From Rhodospirillales bacterium (GTDB lineage: Bacteria; Pseudomonadota; Alphaproteobacteria; Rhodospirillales; JASLLZ01), in NCBI GenBank assembly GCA_030754885.1, contig JASLZL010000010.1, forward strand, positions 1-53,862: 53,862 bases of DNA. The letters are read 5' to 3'. The position numbers were made by a program, and so were the translations under genes. Under the pieces are notes generated by a model, which did not search any database, had not been told where the DNA came from, and saw only the letters and a list, made by a program, of their open reading frames with translations. How positions within the stretch are numbered: position 1 is the first letter of the stretch; every line of letters begins with the position of its first letter. Below, piece by piece: positions 44,789-52,403 of this stretch.

Positions 44789-46384
44789 ATGACTGCGACA
44801 TCCATCGACGCGCCGACGCTCAAACGATACCTCCTTGACGGTGGTGAGATCGCGCTCATCGACGTGCGTGAGCAAGGGGTCTATTGCCAAAACCACATCC
44901 TGCTGGCCGTCAATATACCGCTCAGCCGCCTGGAACTGATGGTCCGCGACCTGGTGCCGCGCATGGCGACCCGCGTCGTCCTTTGTGACGGGGCCGACGG
45001 TCTGGCCCGGCGCTCCGCCGAGACGTTGGCCGGAGCCGGATACACCGATATTTCCATCCTGGCGGGCGGTGTCAAGGCCTGGACCGATGCCGGTTTTATC
45101 CTGTTCGGCGGCTTCAACGTGCCGTCCAAGTTGTTCGGCGAGTACGTCGAGCACCGCTTCGCTCCGCCCCGCATTGCCATCCCCGACCTCAAGTCGAAGA
45201 TGGAGGCCGGCGAGGACGTGGTGATCGTGGACAGCCGCCCATTCCCCGAATACACGCGCGTCACCATCCCCGGCAGCACCAACCTGCCGGGCGCCGAGCT
45301 GGTCTATCGGCTGCGCGATCTGGTGCCCGACCCCAAGACCCCGGTGGTGGTCAATTGCGGAGGGCGCACGCGCGCCATCATCGGCTGTCAGTCCCTGATC
45401 AACGCCGGATTTCCCAACCCGATGTCGGCCTTGGAGAACGGGACCATGGGCTGGCACCTGGTTGGATTCGATCCCGAGCACGGCGCCGAACGCCGCGCCG
45501 GTCCGGTCTCCGACGGTACCCTCGACTGGGCACGCCAGGCGGCGGCCGACGTCGCCCGGCGCTTCAAGGTTTCCACGATCACCCAAGAAGCGTTGGAACG
45601 CCTGCGGGCCGACGACGCGCGCAGCCTCTATGTCCTTGACGTGCGCGACGACCGGGAGTACGCCGCCGGCCACTTGGCCGATTCGTTATCGGCGCCGGGC
45701 GGCCAGTTGGTACAGGCGACCGACACCTATGTCGCCACCCGCAACGCGCGCTTGGTCCTGGTCGATGACACCGAAGTTCGGGCCATGATGACGGCAAGCT
45801 GGCTGGTCCAAATGGGCTGGCCCGAGGTCCATGTGCTGGCCGGCGGCATCGGCGCGGACGGGCTGGAAACCGGCCCCCATACGGCCCCCTGCCCGGAGGC
45901 GGAAGCGGTCGCCATCGACGCCGTCTCGGCACCTGAATTGGAAACCATGATCGCCCGGGACGAAGCGCTGGTCGTCGATTTCGCCGATAGCCTGGTCTTT
46001 CGCACCGGGCATATCGCCGGGGCTTGGTGGGCCATGCGGTCGCGCATCGAAGATGCCTTGAAACGGCTGCCCAAGGCGGCTTCCTATGTCGTGACCGCGG
46101 ACGACGACCGTCTGGCGCGCTTGGCGGCGGCCGACATGGCGGCCCTGACGGAGGTTCCTGTCCGTGTGCTAGACGGCGGTACGGCGGCATGGCAAGCGGC
46201 CGGAAAGTCCTTGGCGAAGGGCCACGAAAACCTGACAGCCAAGGCCGAGGACCTTTTATACCGCCCCATCGACCGGGACAGCGGCGTAGAAGAAGCCATG
46301 CAGGATTATCTGGACTGGGAAATTGCGCTCATCGACCGCCTGGCCGAGGACGGGACTCTCATCTTCCCCGACTTCGCGGTGTAG
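44789..46384 (+). CDS. Four-domain tandem rhodanese protein
   Basis: A 531-residue protein of four rhodanese-like domains in tandem (about 5-105, 125-230, 260-365, 375-465) and a helical tail (DRDSGVEEAMQDYLDWEIALIDRL). Domains 1 and 2 keep the active-site cysteine: Cys66 in VVLCDGADG and Cys190 in VVVNCGGRTR. Domains 3 and 4 have lost it (LVLVDDTEV, YVVTADDDR). Rhodaneses carry persulfide sulfur; the degenerate domains may bind or scaffold. Strong Shine-Dalgarno AGGAGGG before ATG 44789. No signal peptide. Confidence 0.9.
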   Translation: MTATSIDAPTLKRYLLDGGEIALIDVREQGVYCQNHILLAVNIPLSRLELMVRDLVPRMATRVVLCDGADGLARRSAETLAGAGYTDISILAGGVKAWTDAGFILFGGFNVPSKLFGEYVEHRFAPPRIAIPDLKSKMEAGEDVVIVDSRPFPEYTRVTIPGSTNLPGAELVYRLRDLVPDPKTPVVVNCGGRTRAIIGCQSLINAGFPNPMSALENGTMGWHLVGFDPEHGAERRAGPVSDGTLDWARQAAADVARRFKVSTITQEALERLRADDARSLYVLDVRDDREYAAGHLADSLSAPGGQLVQATDTYVATRNARLVLVDDTEVRAMMTASWLVQMGWPEVHVLAGGIGADGLETGPHTAPCPEAEAVAIDAVSAPELETMIARDEALVVDFADSLVFRTGHIAGAWWAMRSRIEDALKRLPKAASYVVTADDDRLARLAAADMAALTEVPVRVLDGGTAAWQAAGKSLAKGHENLTAKAEDLLYRPIDRDSGVEEAMQDYLDWEIALIDRLAEDGTLIFPDFAV

Positions 46385-46416
46385 GTTTAGGCGGCACCAG
46401 CCCGCACCCTCTCCCC

Positions 46417-47115
46417 TTAATCTTTACGGCGGCCCTGGGCGGGCAGATTGGGCGCCTTTTCGGGTCGTTCGGGACCCCAGACGCGGCTGTAATACGTGTC
46501 GGCCAGGTTTAGCGCCGCTATCGGGTTGTGGCCCAGGACCCGGTCCTTGGTGACGAGCACCGTGGTCAGCCCTTTGGCGTGGCGGAAGAAAAGGCTGTCG
46601 TGACCGACGCAGAGCCCCATGACGACGTTAAATTCGCAGCCGTGGCGATTGAGAAGTTCGGCCTGGGAGACCGGGTTGCACATGGATTCATGGCCGCCGG
46701 GGCGAATCTTTTGTTCGTCGGCAAGACCGATCTCCTCTTTCGCCACGCCGCCGGTCTTGCAGGCCACCGAGACGACCTCAAAACCGTGACTCTCCAGGAT
46801 ACCGCTCAACGTCTGGGCCTGGTCGACGAAGCTGATGCAGGTCGAGATGCCGATCTTCTTGTAGCCCATTCGTTTGGCGAAGGCATAGATCTCCTCGACC
46901 CGGCACCACTTGCAGTACCCTTCGGCCTCAATGATGGCGGATTCGCGCGCGATGTGCCCGACCTCGGGGTCGTCGTAAAGCGCGCGCCCGGCGGCCAAGG
47001 TGTCGGGATCGACCTTGGTCGGGCAGAAGCCCGGCCCGCGGTCGTCCGATTCGCCCTGGCGGCAGGCGCGTACGGTCGGCGGACAATAGGCGCATCCCGG
47101 ATCGTCATAGGTCAT
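46417..47115 (-). CDS. DUF1847 family cysteine-rich protein
   Basis: A 232-residue protein matching what I remember of DUF1847. Cysteines cluster at the N-terminus (CAYCPPTVRACRQ, GFCPTK) and recur in GYCKWCRVEE, VVSVACKTGG and VMGLCVGHDSLFF, which suggests metal or FeS binding. The fold beyond this appears alpha/beta (MGYKKIGISTCISFVDQAQTLSGILESHGFEV). No function is established. ATG 47115 is chosen over an upstream start because the conserved CAYC region follows it directly. It shares orientation with ridA (84-bp gap). Confidence 0.8.
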   Translation of the reverse strand: MTYDDPGCAYCPPTVRACRQGESDDRGPGFCPTKVDPDTLAAGRALYDDPEVGHIARESAIIEAEGYCKWCRVEEIYAFAKRMGYKKIGISTCISFVDQAQTLSGILESHGFEVVSVACKTGGVAKEEIGLADEQKIRPGGHESMCNPVSQAELLNRHGCEFNVVMGLCVGHDSLFFRHAKGLTTVLVTKDRVLGHNPIAALNLADTYYSRVWGPERPEKAPNLPAQGRRKD

Positions 47116-47199
47116 GGTTTCGATTCCTCGCTCACCCGCCAAATGCCGCGGGCGTTCCAACCATTAAAGACCCTAGGCGGGGTGATGTACAAGTAAGGA

Positions 47200-47544
47200 C
47201 TATATCTCCGCCGTAGCGACGATCTCAACCAGGAAGCCGGGCAGCAGCTCGACGCCGGCGATGGCGCGGGTCGGGCAGTTGTCCGGGTCGACCCATGCCG
47301 TCCAGGCCTCCTGCATCTCATTCCAGCGGCTCATGTCGGCGAGATAGACGGTCGTGTTCAGTAACTTCGACTTATTGGTGCCGGCCTCGGCCAGGCATTC
47401 GTCGATCACGGCCAGGGCCTGTTCGGTCTGAACCTTCATGTTTGTTGACGTGGTCTCGGGCGCCGTGGCGACACAGGTCATGGTTCCGTCGAATTGAACG
47501 GCCTTGCTACGCCCGGCCCGGCCGGCTGTACGGGTGATGGTCAT
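47200..47544 (-). CDS. RidA/YjgF family protein
   Basis: A 114-residue protein of the RidA superfamily, which deaminates reactive enamine/imine intermediates or has diverged functions. Visible family parts are MKVQTEQALAVIDECLAEAGTNKSKLLNTTVYLADMSRWNEMQEAW and the active-site region CPTRAIAGVELLPGFLVEI with the substrate-binding Arg. The ATG is preceded by GGAGGACACC. Probably transcribed with the DUF1847 gene. Confidence 0.88.
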   Translation of the reverse strand: MTITRTAGRAGRSKAVQFDGTMTCVATAPETTSTNMKVQTEQALAVIDECLAEAGTNKSKLLNTTVYLADMSRWNEMQEAWTAWVDPDNCPTRAIAGVELLPGFLVEIVATAEI

Positions 47545-47700
47545 GGTGTCCTCCATAGTTTGAGTGAGCGACGATCGATGCAGTTATAGACCTCGACCGG
47601 CTGCGCTCCAACCGCACCGGGTCCGGCGCCGGGCTCATCGAATTGGTGTCGGCAAGTCCGGGAGGGGGTAAAAGGGCTCCAATAGGCTCATTTTTGTTTC

Positions 47701-47729
47701 TTGACTTTTTTATATGAAACATATATAGT
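47701..47729 (+). promoter_or_regulatory. Near-consensus sigma70 promoter of the accessory operon
   Basis: TTGACT (47701-47706) and TATAGT (47724-47729) are exactly 17 bp apart, the best promoter match in the window. It is 25 bp before the ATG of the 431-residue gene. Confidence 0.75.
47711..47725. promoter_or_regulatory. Palindrome inside the promoter spacer, possible operator
   Basis: TATATG (47711-47716), AAA, CATATA (47720-47725) is a perfect 6-bp inverted repeat lying between the -35 and -10 boxes and touching the -10. This is where an antitoxin or other repressor could bind; binding by the downstream Xre protein is inferred. Confidence 0.5.
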
Positions 47730-47753
47730 AATAATTGTGCTTTGGAGTGAGCC

Positions 47754-49049
47754 ATGACCGCGATCGTTCATCATTTGCACCCTGTACCATCGGTGGGCCA
47801 TTACCTTCGTCTCGGCCACACAGGCCATAGGAAGTTGGAAGATCTTCATGCTTCTGGCCGCTTTGCGATCGATCGTGTGGTGGTTGATGCCGCCCATATT
47901 AATGAACAGACAGAACTTCTTGATTCTCTGCGAACATCAGATACGGAAATTGTTCTTGACCCACAAGTTGCCGAGCTGTCGACACCTGGCGGATTTCTCA
48001 CTAGCGCTCGAAAGCTGCCATGGGCAGATTCCAGGGGCCCGTATGCCTCAGATAATTTCGACCGAAGCCGGATCATCGATATGGCAGCAAAAATCGCCGA
48101 TTTTGCCATCGAACACCGAGTGCATGCGGTTTTGTGCCCGACACACTTGCTTAATGGTCCTCAGGATGCGTGGCTGGCAGTCGATGCTGAGATGTGTCAG
48201 ATGTTGCGCGCATCGCTCGACGCGCGAGGAGCAAACATCGTTGCTATCGATTTTCCGCTTCTTACTACTTATCAGGTGTTGCTGGATGGTGCGGCACGAA
48301 GCGCTCTAGCTACACACATTTCCGATCTACCATTCGAATACTTGTGGCTAAGAATTGCTAATTTTGGATCGGATAAATCGGCTGCGGGTTTTCGCAAGTA
48401 CATAAATGCGGCGCGGGATTTTCACGAAATAGGCAAGCCTATCATAGCAGATGCTATTGGTGGCTTACCGTCGCTTGGTATCGTTGCCTTCGGTGCTACT
48501 GGTGGAATTTGCCACGGTGTAGCAGAGAAGGAACGCTTCTATCCCCATCACTGGTCGAAACCCCGCGCCAAAGGCGCGGGCGGGGGATCAAAGAAACGCG
48601 TCTATTTTTCAGGTCTCGATGCGTACTTAAATGATGAACAAGCGAGAACGCTTCTTACCACCCGAAACGCAAAACCGTTGTTGGGGTGTAGTGATATGGG
48701 GTGCTGTCCCGGTGGCTGGGAAGACATGATCTTAAATCACACGACACACTACCTGACCCAGACGACGCGCCGCGTGCAGGAGTTGGGGCGTGTCCCTGAA
48801 ATGCGCCGTGCGGATCATTTCTTATCACATCAGTTGGCACCGGCAGATCGTGTGGCGAGACAGGCACTCAGGTTGAGGGTGGGCGATAAGAAGATCATGG
48901 AGAAGCTCGCTTTCAATAGCCGCAAGACCGATGACATGCGTCATGTCTTTGAAGAACTTCGGACAACAGTCCACAATTTGACGCGTTCTTCCGTTCCGCT
49001 CAAGAGAACGAAACGGACAAGTGTGGCATCAGGAACAAGAGGCAGATGA
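47754..49049 (+). CDS. Unrecognised 431-residue protein, AT-richer than its surroundings
   Basis: I do not recognise this protein. It looks like an alpha/beta barrel: repeated strand-helix units such as HRVHAVLCPTHLLNG, GANIVAIDFPLLTTYQVL and FEYLWLRIANFG lead to a glycine-rich block GGLPSLGIVAFGATGGICHGV (251-271). That block faintly recalls tRNA-guanine-transglycosylase-type barrels. A cysteine motif CSDMGCCPGGWEDMI with HTTH after it could bind zinc. The C-terminal 90 residues are helical and basic. No signal peptide or membrane helix is seen. ATG follows GGAGTGAG. GC is roughly one half against nearly two thirds in neighbours, suggesting transfer. It ends 4 bp before the antitoxin gene. 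Confidence 0.75.
   Translation: MTAIVHHLHPVPSVGHYLRLGHTGHRKLEDLHASGRFAIDRVVVDAAHINEQTELLDSLRTSDTEIVLDPQVAELSTPGGFLTSARKLPWADSRGPYASDNFDRSRIIDMAAKIADFAIEHRVHAVLCPTHLLNGPQDAWLAVDAEMCQMLRASLDARGANIVAIDFPLLTTYQVLLDGAARSALATHISDLPFEYLWLRIANFGSDKSAAGFRKYINAARDFHEIGKPIIADAIGGLPSLGIVAFGATGGICHGVAEKERFYPHHWSKPRAKGAGGGSKKRVYFSGLDAYLNDEQARTLLTTRNAKPLLGCSDMGCCPGGWEDMILNHTTHYLTQTTRRVQELGRVPEMRRADHFLSHQLAPADRVARQALRLRVGDKKIMEKLAFNSRKTDDMRHVFEELRTTVHNLTRSSVPLKRTKRTSVASGTRGR
48562..48580. repeat. GC-rich perfect hairpin inside the AT-richer gene
   Basis: CCCGCGCC (48562-48569), AAA, GGCGCGGG (48573-48580) is a perfect 8-bp stem within the coding sequence, followed by more G/C. It encodes the linker-like KPRAKGAGGG and stands out from the AT-rich flanks. 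Confidence 0.7.
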
Positions 49050-49053
49050 GGCT

Positions 49054-49392
49054 ATGAGTACTGCCGTTACCAAGACCATCGACGACCTGAGGGACCGTGG
49101 CGGTCTCAAGGGCGTTGATGTCGCGAACATCACCAAGGTCTCGAAGGCCACCGTCACCAGGTGGACGGCCGGAACGCACTCGCCGCACCCTCGAACTCAG
49201 CTCGTCTTGTCGGACCTCCGTTACGTGGTGGACAAGTTGTCCGAGTTTTATTCATCGGACGAGATTAGGGCCTGGCTCAACTCACGAAACGAACTATTGA
49301 ATGGCCGGCGGGCGATCGACCTGATCCACGATAGCGAAACCGAGGTTGTCTTGGAGGCGATCGAACGCCTGGGCGACTTGGCATATCTCTGA
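49054..49392 (+). CDS. Xre/MbcA/ParS-type antitoxin
   Basis: A 112-residue protein with an N-terminal helix-turn-helix (KGVDVANITKVSKATVTRWTAGTHSPHPRTQLVL) and a C-terminal toxin-binding domain of the MbcA/ParS/Xre type, seen as the closing motif IRAWLNSRNELLNGRRAIDLIHDSETEVVLEAIERL. It binds and blocks the RES toxin encoded next. Starts 4 bp after the upstream gene, indicating one transcript. Expected to repress the operon; the palindrome in the promoter at 47711 is a candidate site. Confidence 0.9.
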   Translation: MSTAVTKTIDDLRDRGGLKGVDVANITKVSKATVTRWTAGTHSPHPRTQLVLSDLRYVVDKLSEFYSSDEIRAWLNSRNELLNGRRAIDLIHDSETEVVLEAIERLGDLAYL

Positions 49393-49402
49393 TTGCTTTA
49401 GC

Positions 49403-49954
49403 GTGTCCGGCGACTTCATTCATGATCCCGACCTTTTAGATGCCCTGGAGGCGATGGAACCACAGTCGCTCGATCAATCCGTCTGGCGAGTGTCCTGGGC
49501 AACCAGGGATCCCTTGGTCGGAGGAACCGGCGGTGGACGATGGCACCCGCCCGGCCATTTCGAAGCACTCTACACCAGCCTGGAAGAAGACGGCGCGATG
49601 GCGGAAATTTATCACCATCTCTCCAAAGCCCCGATATTCTCCTCTTCGCACGTCAAACTGTACGCATTGCGCGTGCGTACCCGGCGGACACTGGTCTTCA
49701 CCGATGCGGCGTCGCTGGAAAACGTGGGGATTGACCACGAGACATTTCGCCGGGCGGACCCCGCACGGTCTCGCGAGATCGGTTCCGCCGCGCGCTTCCT
49801 CGACATGGACGGATTGATCGTTCCAAGCGCCAGGTGGCCCTGTGCGAATCTCGTCTTGTTTCCGGACCGCCTGTCTGATCGTGAGGACTTCTGGATTGAA
49901 GAGACGCGAGACGTCAATTGGCCCGCCTGGCGCGAGAAAACCTATAGGGATTAG
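49403..49954 (+). CDS. RES-domain toxin
   Basis: RES toxins attack NAD+ (MbcT-type phosphorolysis) or ADP-ribosylate targets (ParT-type). The family residues are visible: Arg in QSVWRVSW, GGRWHPPG, the Tyr/Glu segment ALYTSLEEDGAMAEIYHHL and Ser in LIVPSARWPCANLVLF. GTG 49403 gives 183 residues, 10 bp after the antitoxin stop; a TTG at 49346 would overlap the antitoxin by 47 bp and add unlike residues. Which of the two known activities it has cannot be read from sequence. Confidence 0.9.
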   Translation: MSGDFIHDPDLLDALEAMEPQSLDQSVWRVSWATRDPLVGGTGGGRWHPPGHFEALYTSLEEDGAMAEIYHHLSKAPIFSSSHVKLYALRVRTRRTLVFTDAASLENVGIDHETFRRADPARSREIGSAARFLDMDGLIVPSARWPCANLVLFPDRLSDREDFWIEETRDVNWPAWREKTYRD

Positions 49955-50011
49955 GCCCGATACCTGGCACTTCCGTCCCGCGTGAACCAGACATACGCCG
50001 GAAGCTTCGCC

Positions 50012-51121
50012 CTAATAAACGACGACGCTGCGGATCGATTCTCCCTTGTGCATCAGATCAAAGGCCGTGTTGATGTCGTCAAGCGCCAAGGTATGGGTGA
50101 TCAGGTCGTCGATGTTGATCTTGCCCTGCATGTACCAATCGACGATTTTCGGCACGTCGGTGCGTCCCTTGGCGCCGCCGAAGGCGGTGCCCTTCCATAC
50201 CCTTCCCGTAACCAACTGGAAGGGCCGGGTGCGGATTTCCTCGCCGGCGCTGGCGACGCCGATGATGATGCTTTCGCCCCAACCCTTGTGACAGCACTCA
50301 AGCGCCTGGCGCATAACGTCAACGTTGCCGATGCATTCAAAGCTGTAGTCGGCGCCGCCACCGGTCAGATCGACCAGATAGGGGGCAAGCTCGCCCTCGA
50401 TCTCGTCCGGGTTGACAAAATCGGTCATGCCGAAGCGCTCAGCCAGAGCTTTTCTTGCCGGGTTGGTATCGACACCGACGATGCGGTCGGCCCCGACCAG
50501 GCGCGCGCCCTGGACAACGTTGAGGCCGATGCCGCCAAGGCCGAAGACGACGACCGTGGCGCCGGGTTCGACGCCTGCGGTGTTGATCACCGCGCCAATG
50601 CCGGTCGTCACCCCGCAGCCGATGTAGCACACCTTGTCGAAGGGTGCGTCGTCGCGGATTTTAGCCAGCGCGATTTCAGGCAACACGGTGAAGTTGGCGA
50701 ATGTCGAACACCCCATGTAATGAAAAAGAAGTTCACCGCCAAGCGAGAAGCGGCTGGTGCCGTCGGGCATGAGGCCCTGCCCTTGGGTTTCGCGCACGGC
50801 CTGGCACAGGTTGGTCTTGCCCGACAGGCAGTATTCGCATTGCCGGCACTCAGGCGTGTAAAGCGGAATGACGTGATCGCCGGCTTTGACGCTCGTCACG
50901 CCCTGGCCGACCTCGACGACGACGCCGGCGCCCTCGTGACCCAGGATCGACGGGAACAATCCCTCCGGGTCGGCGCCCGAGCGGGTAAACTCGTCGGTAT
51001 GGCAGATGCCGGTCGCCTTGATCTCGACCAGAACCTCGCCGGCCTTGGGTCCGTCAAGCTGTACGGTCTCTATGCTGAGCGGCTTGCCTGCCTCGAAGGC
51101 GACGGCGGCCTTGACGTCCAT
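50012..51121 (-). CDS. frmA: S-(hydroxymethyl)glutathione dehydrogenase / class III alcohol dehydrogenase
   Basis: Oxidises S-hydroxymethylglutathione, the glutathione adduct of formaldehyde, with NAD+; also reduces S-nitrosoglutathione. The 369 residues show catalytic zinc ligands Cys40 (GICHTDEF), His62 and Glu63 (LGHEGAG) and Cys169 region (YIGCGVTTG), the structural zinc cysteines 92, 95, 98 and 106 ([16 protein letters not shown]), and [13 protein letters not shown]. No frmR or S-formylglutathione hydrolase gene adjoins it. It is divergent from the DAO-family oxidase, which may produce formaldehyde. Confidence 0.94.
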   Translation of the reverse strand: MDVKAAVAFEAGKPLSIETVQLDGPKAGEVLVEIKATGICHTDEFTRSGADPEGLFPSILGHEGAGVVVEVGQGVTSVKAGDHVIPLYTPECRQCEYCLSGKTNLCQAVRETQGQGLMPDGTSRFSLGGELLFHYMGCSTFANFTVLPEIALAKIRDDAPFDKVCYIGCGVTTGIGAVINTAGVEPGATVVVFGLGGIGLNVVQGARLVGADRIVGVDTNPARKALAERFGMTDFVNPDEIEGELAPYLVDLTGGGADYSFECIGNVDVMRQALECCHKGWGESIIIGVASAGEEIRTRPFQLVTGRVWKGTAFGGAKGRTDVPKIVDWYMQGKINIDDLITHTLALDDINTAFDLMHKGESIRSVVVY

Positions 51122-51235
51122 TGCTGGCCTCCCTTTCGTTCATGCTTACCTAGCCGATGGTGCCGGTTCGCCCACCGCTTTGCAACCATCGACGATTACC
51201 GACGGGAGCGTTAGGGTATCGCCAAGGAGAAGTCC

Positions 51236-52357
51236 ATGACGCCCGACGTCATCATTATCGGCGGCGGCCTGCACGGTTGTTCGGCGGCGCTGCACCTGGC
51301 CATGCGTGGGCGGCGCGCCCTGGTCATTGAGAAGAACACCGTCGGGCGCCATGCGTCGGGGGTCAACGGCGGGGCGGTGCGCCGATTGTGGCGCAATCCA
51401 GCCGAGATCCCCCTTGCTTGCGCTTCGCAAGAGCTGTGGCACGGCATCCGGGGACTCGTCGACGACGATTGCGGCTTTCGCGTCAGCGGCATTCTCAAGC
51501 TGGCGGAAAATGCCCAAGACATGGCGATCCTCGAGGAAAGGGCGCGGCTGGTCCGGGATCTTGGCTTCGACCACGAGGAAATGATCGGGCCTGACGAGGC
51601 GCGTCGCTTGGTGCCGACGACGCCCAACGTCGCCGGCGGCCTGATCGCGCGCCGCGACGGCTTCGCCGATCCGCCCCGCACCGCCCGAGCCTTCAAGGTC
51701 AAGGCCGAGAGCCTTTGCGTGGTCTTCCGCGAACAGTGCCGCGTTGTCGGCATCGAACAACGCGCCGGCGCCTGGCGGGTGATAACCGACGGCGGACACT
51801 TCGAAGCGCCGCTGGTGGTTAACTGTGCCGGTGCCTGGTCCGACGGCGTCGCGGCCTGGCTGGGCGAGCCGGTGCCCCTGGAGGCGGTCGGGCTGATGAT
51901 GTTCGTTACCGCGCGCGTCGCGCGCTTCATCGAACCCGTGGTCGGCTTCGCCAGCCGCGTGCTGTCGGTCAAGCAGACCGAAGAAGGGACCGTGCTGGTC
52001 GGCGGCGGCATGCGCACACCCGCCGACCGCGACAGCGGCACCGCGCCCGTCACCTTCGCGCCGGTGGCCGCCAAGGGACGCATGTTGACCGAGCTCTTCC
52101 CCCACTTGCGTAGCGTTCCAGTCATGCGCTGCTGGTCAGGCATTGAGGGCTTCACTCCCGACGGTTTGCCGGTCATCGGCCCCAGCCGCGTCGCCGCCGG
52201 CGTCTTCCACGCCTTCGGCTTCTCGGCCAGCGGTTTCCAGCTCAGCCCCGGCGTCGGCGCCGCCGTCGCCGATTTAATCACGGAAGGATCAACCAACGTT
52301 TCCATCGCACCTTTCGACATCGGCCGCTTCGCCCAAGCGGCCGGGGTCACGGGCTGA
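51236..52357 (+). CDS. DAO-family FAD-dependent oxidoreductase
   Basis: A 373-residue flavoprotein of the D-amino-acid/sarcosine oxidase family. The Rossmann FAD motif VIIIGGGLHGCSAALHLAMRGRRALVIEK is at 5-33, followed by GRHASGVNGGAVRRLWRNPAE, the middle motif LVVNCAGAWSDGVAAWLG, and the C-terminal GFTPDGLPVIGPSRVAAGVFHAFGFSASGFQLSPGVG. Such enzymes oxidise secondary amines such as sarcosine or dimethylglycine, or amino acids. The ATG has AGGAGA 7 nt upstream. It is divergent from frmA and 46 bp before the methyltransferase. Confidence 0.88.
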   Translation: MTPDVIIIGGGLHGCSAALHLAMRGRRALVIEKNTVGRHASGVNGGAVRRLWRNPAEIPLACASQELWHGIRGLVDDDCGFRVSGILKLAENAQDMAILEERARLVRDLGFDHEEMIGPDEARRLVPTTPNVAGGLIARRDGFADPPRTARAFKVKAESLCVVFREQCRVVGIEQRAGAWRVITDGGHFEAPLVVNCAGAWSDGVAAWLGEPVPLEAVGLMMFVTARVARFIEPVVGFASRVLSVKQTEEGTVLVGGGMRTPADRDSGTAPVTFAPVAAKGRMLTELFPHLRSVPVMRCWSGIEGFTPDGLPVIGPSRVAAGVFHAFGFSASGFQLSPGVGAAVADLITEGSTNVSIAPFDIGRFAQAAGVTG

Positions 52358-52403
52358 TGAAAGGGCGGCGGGTTGGAATCTGTGATTTCAAAGGGAAGGG
52401 AGA

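Noticed and set aside
49982-51214. 410-codon plus-strand frame over frmA
   Set aside because: The minus strand carries all zinc ligands of class III alcohol dehydrogenase; this frame is its mirror image.
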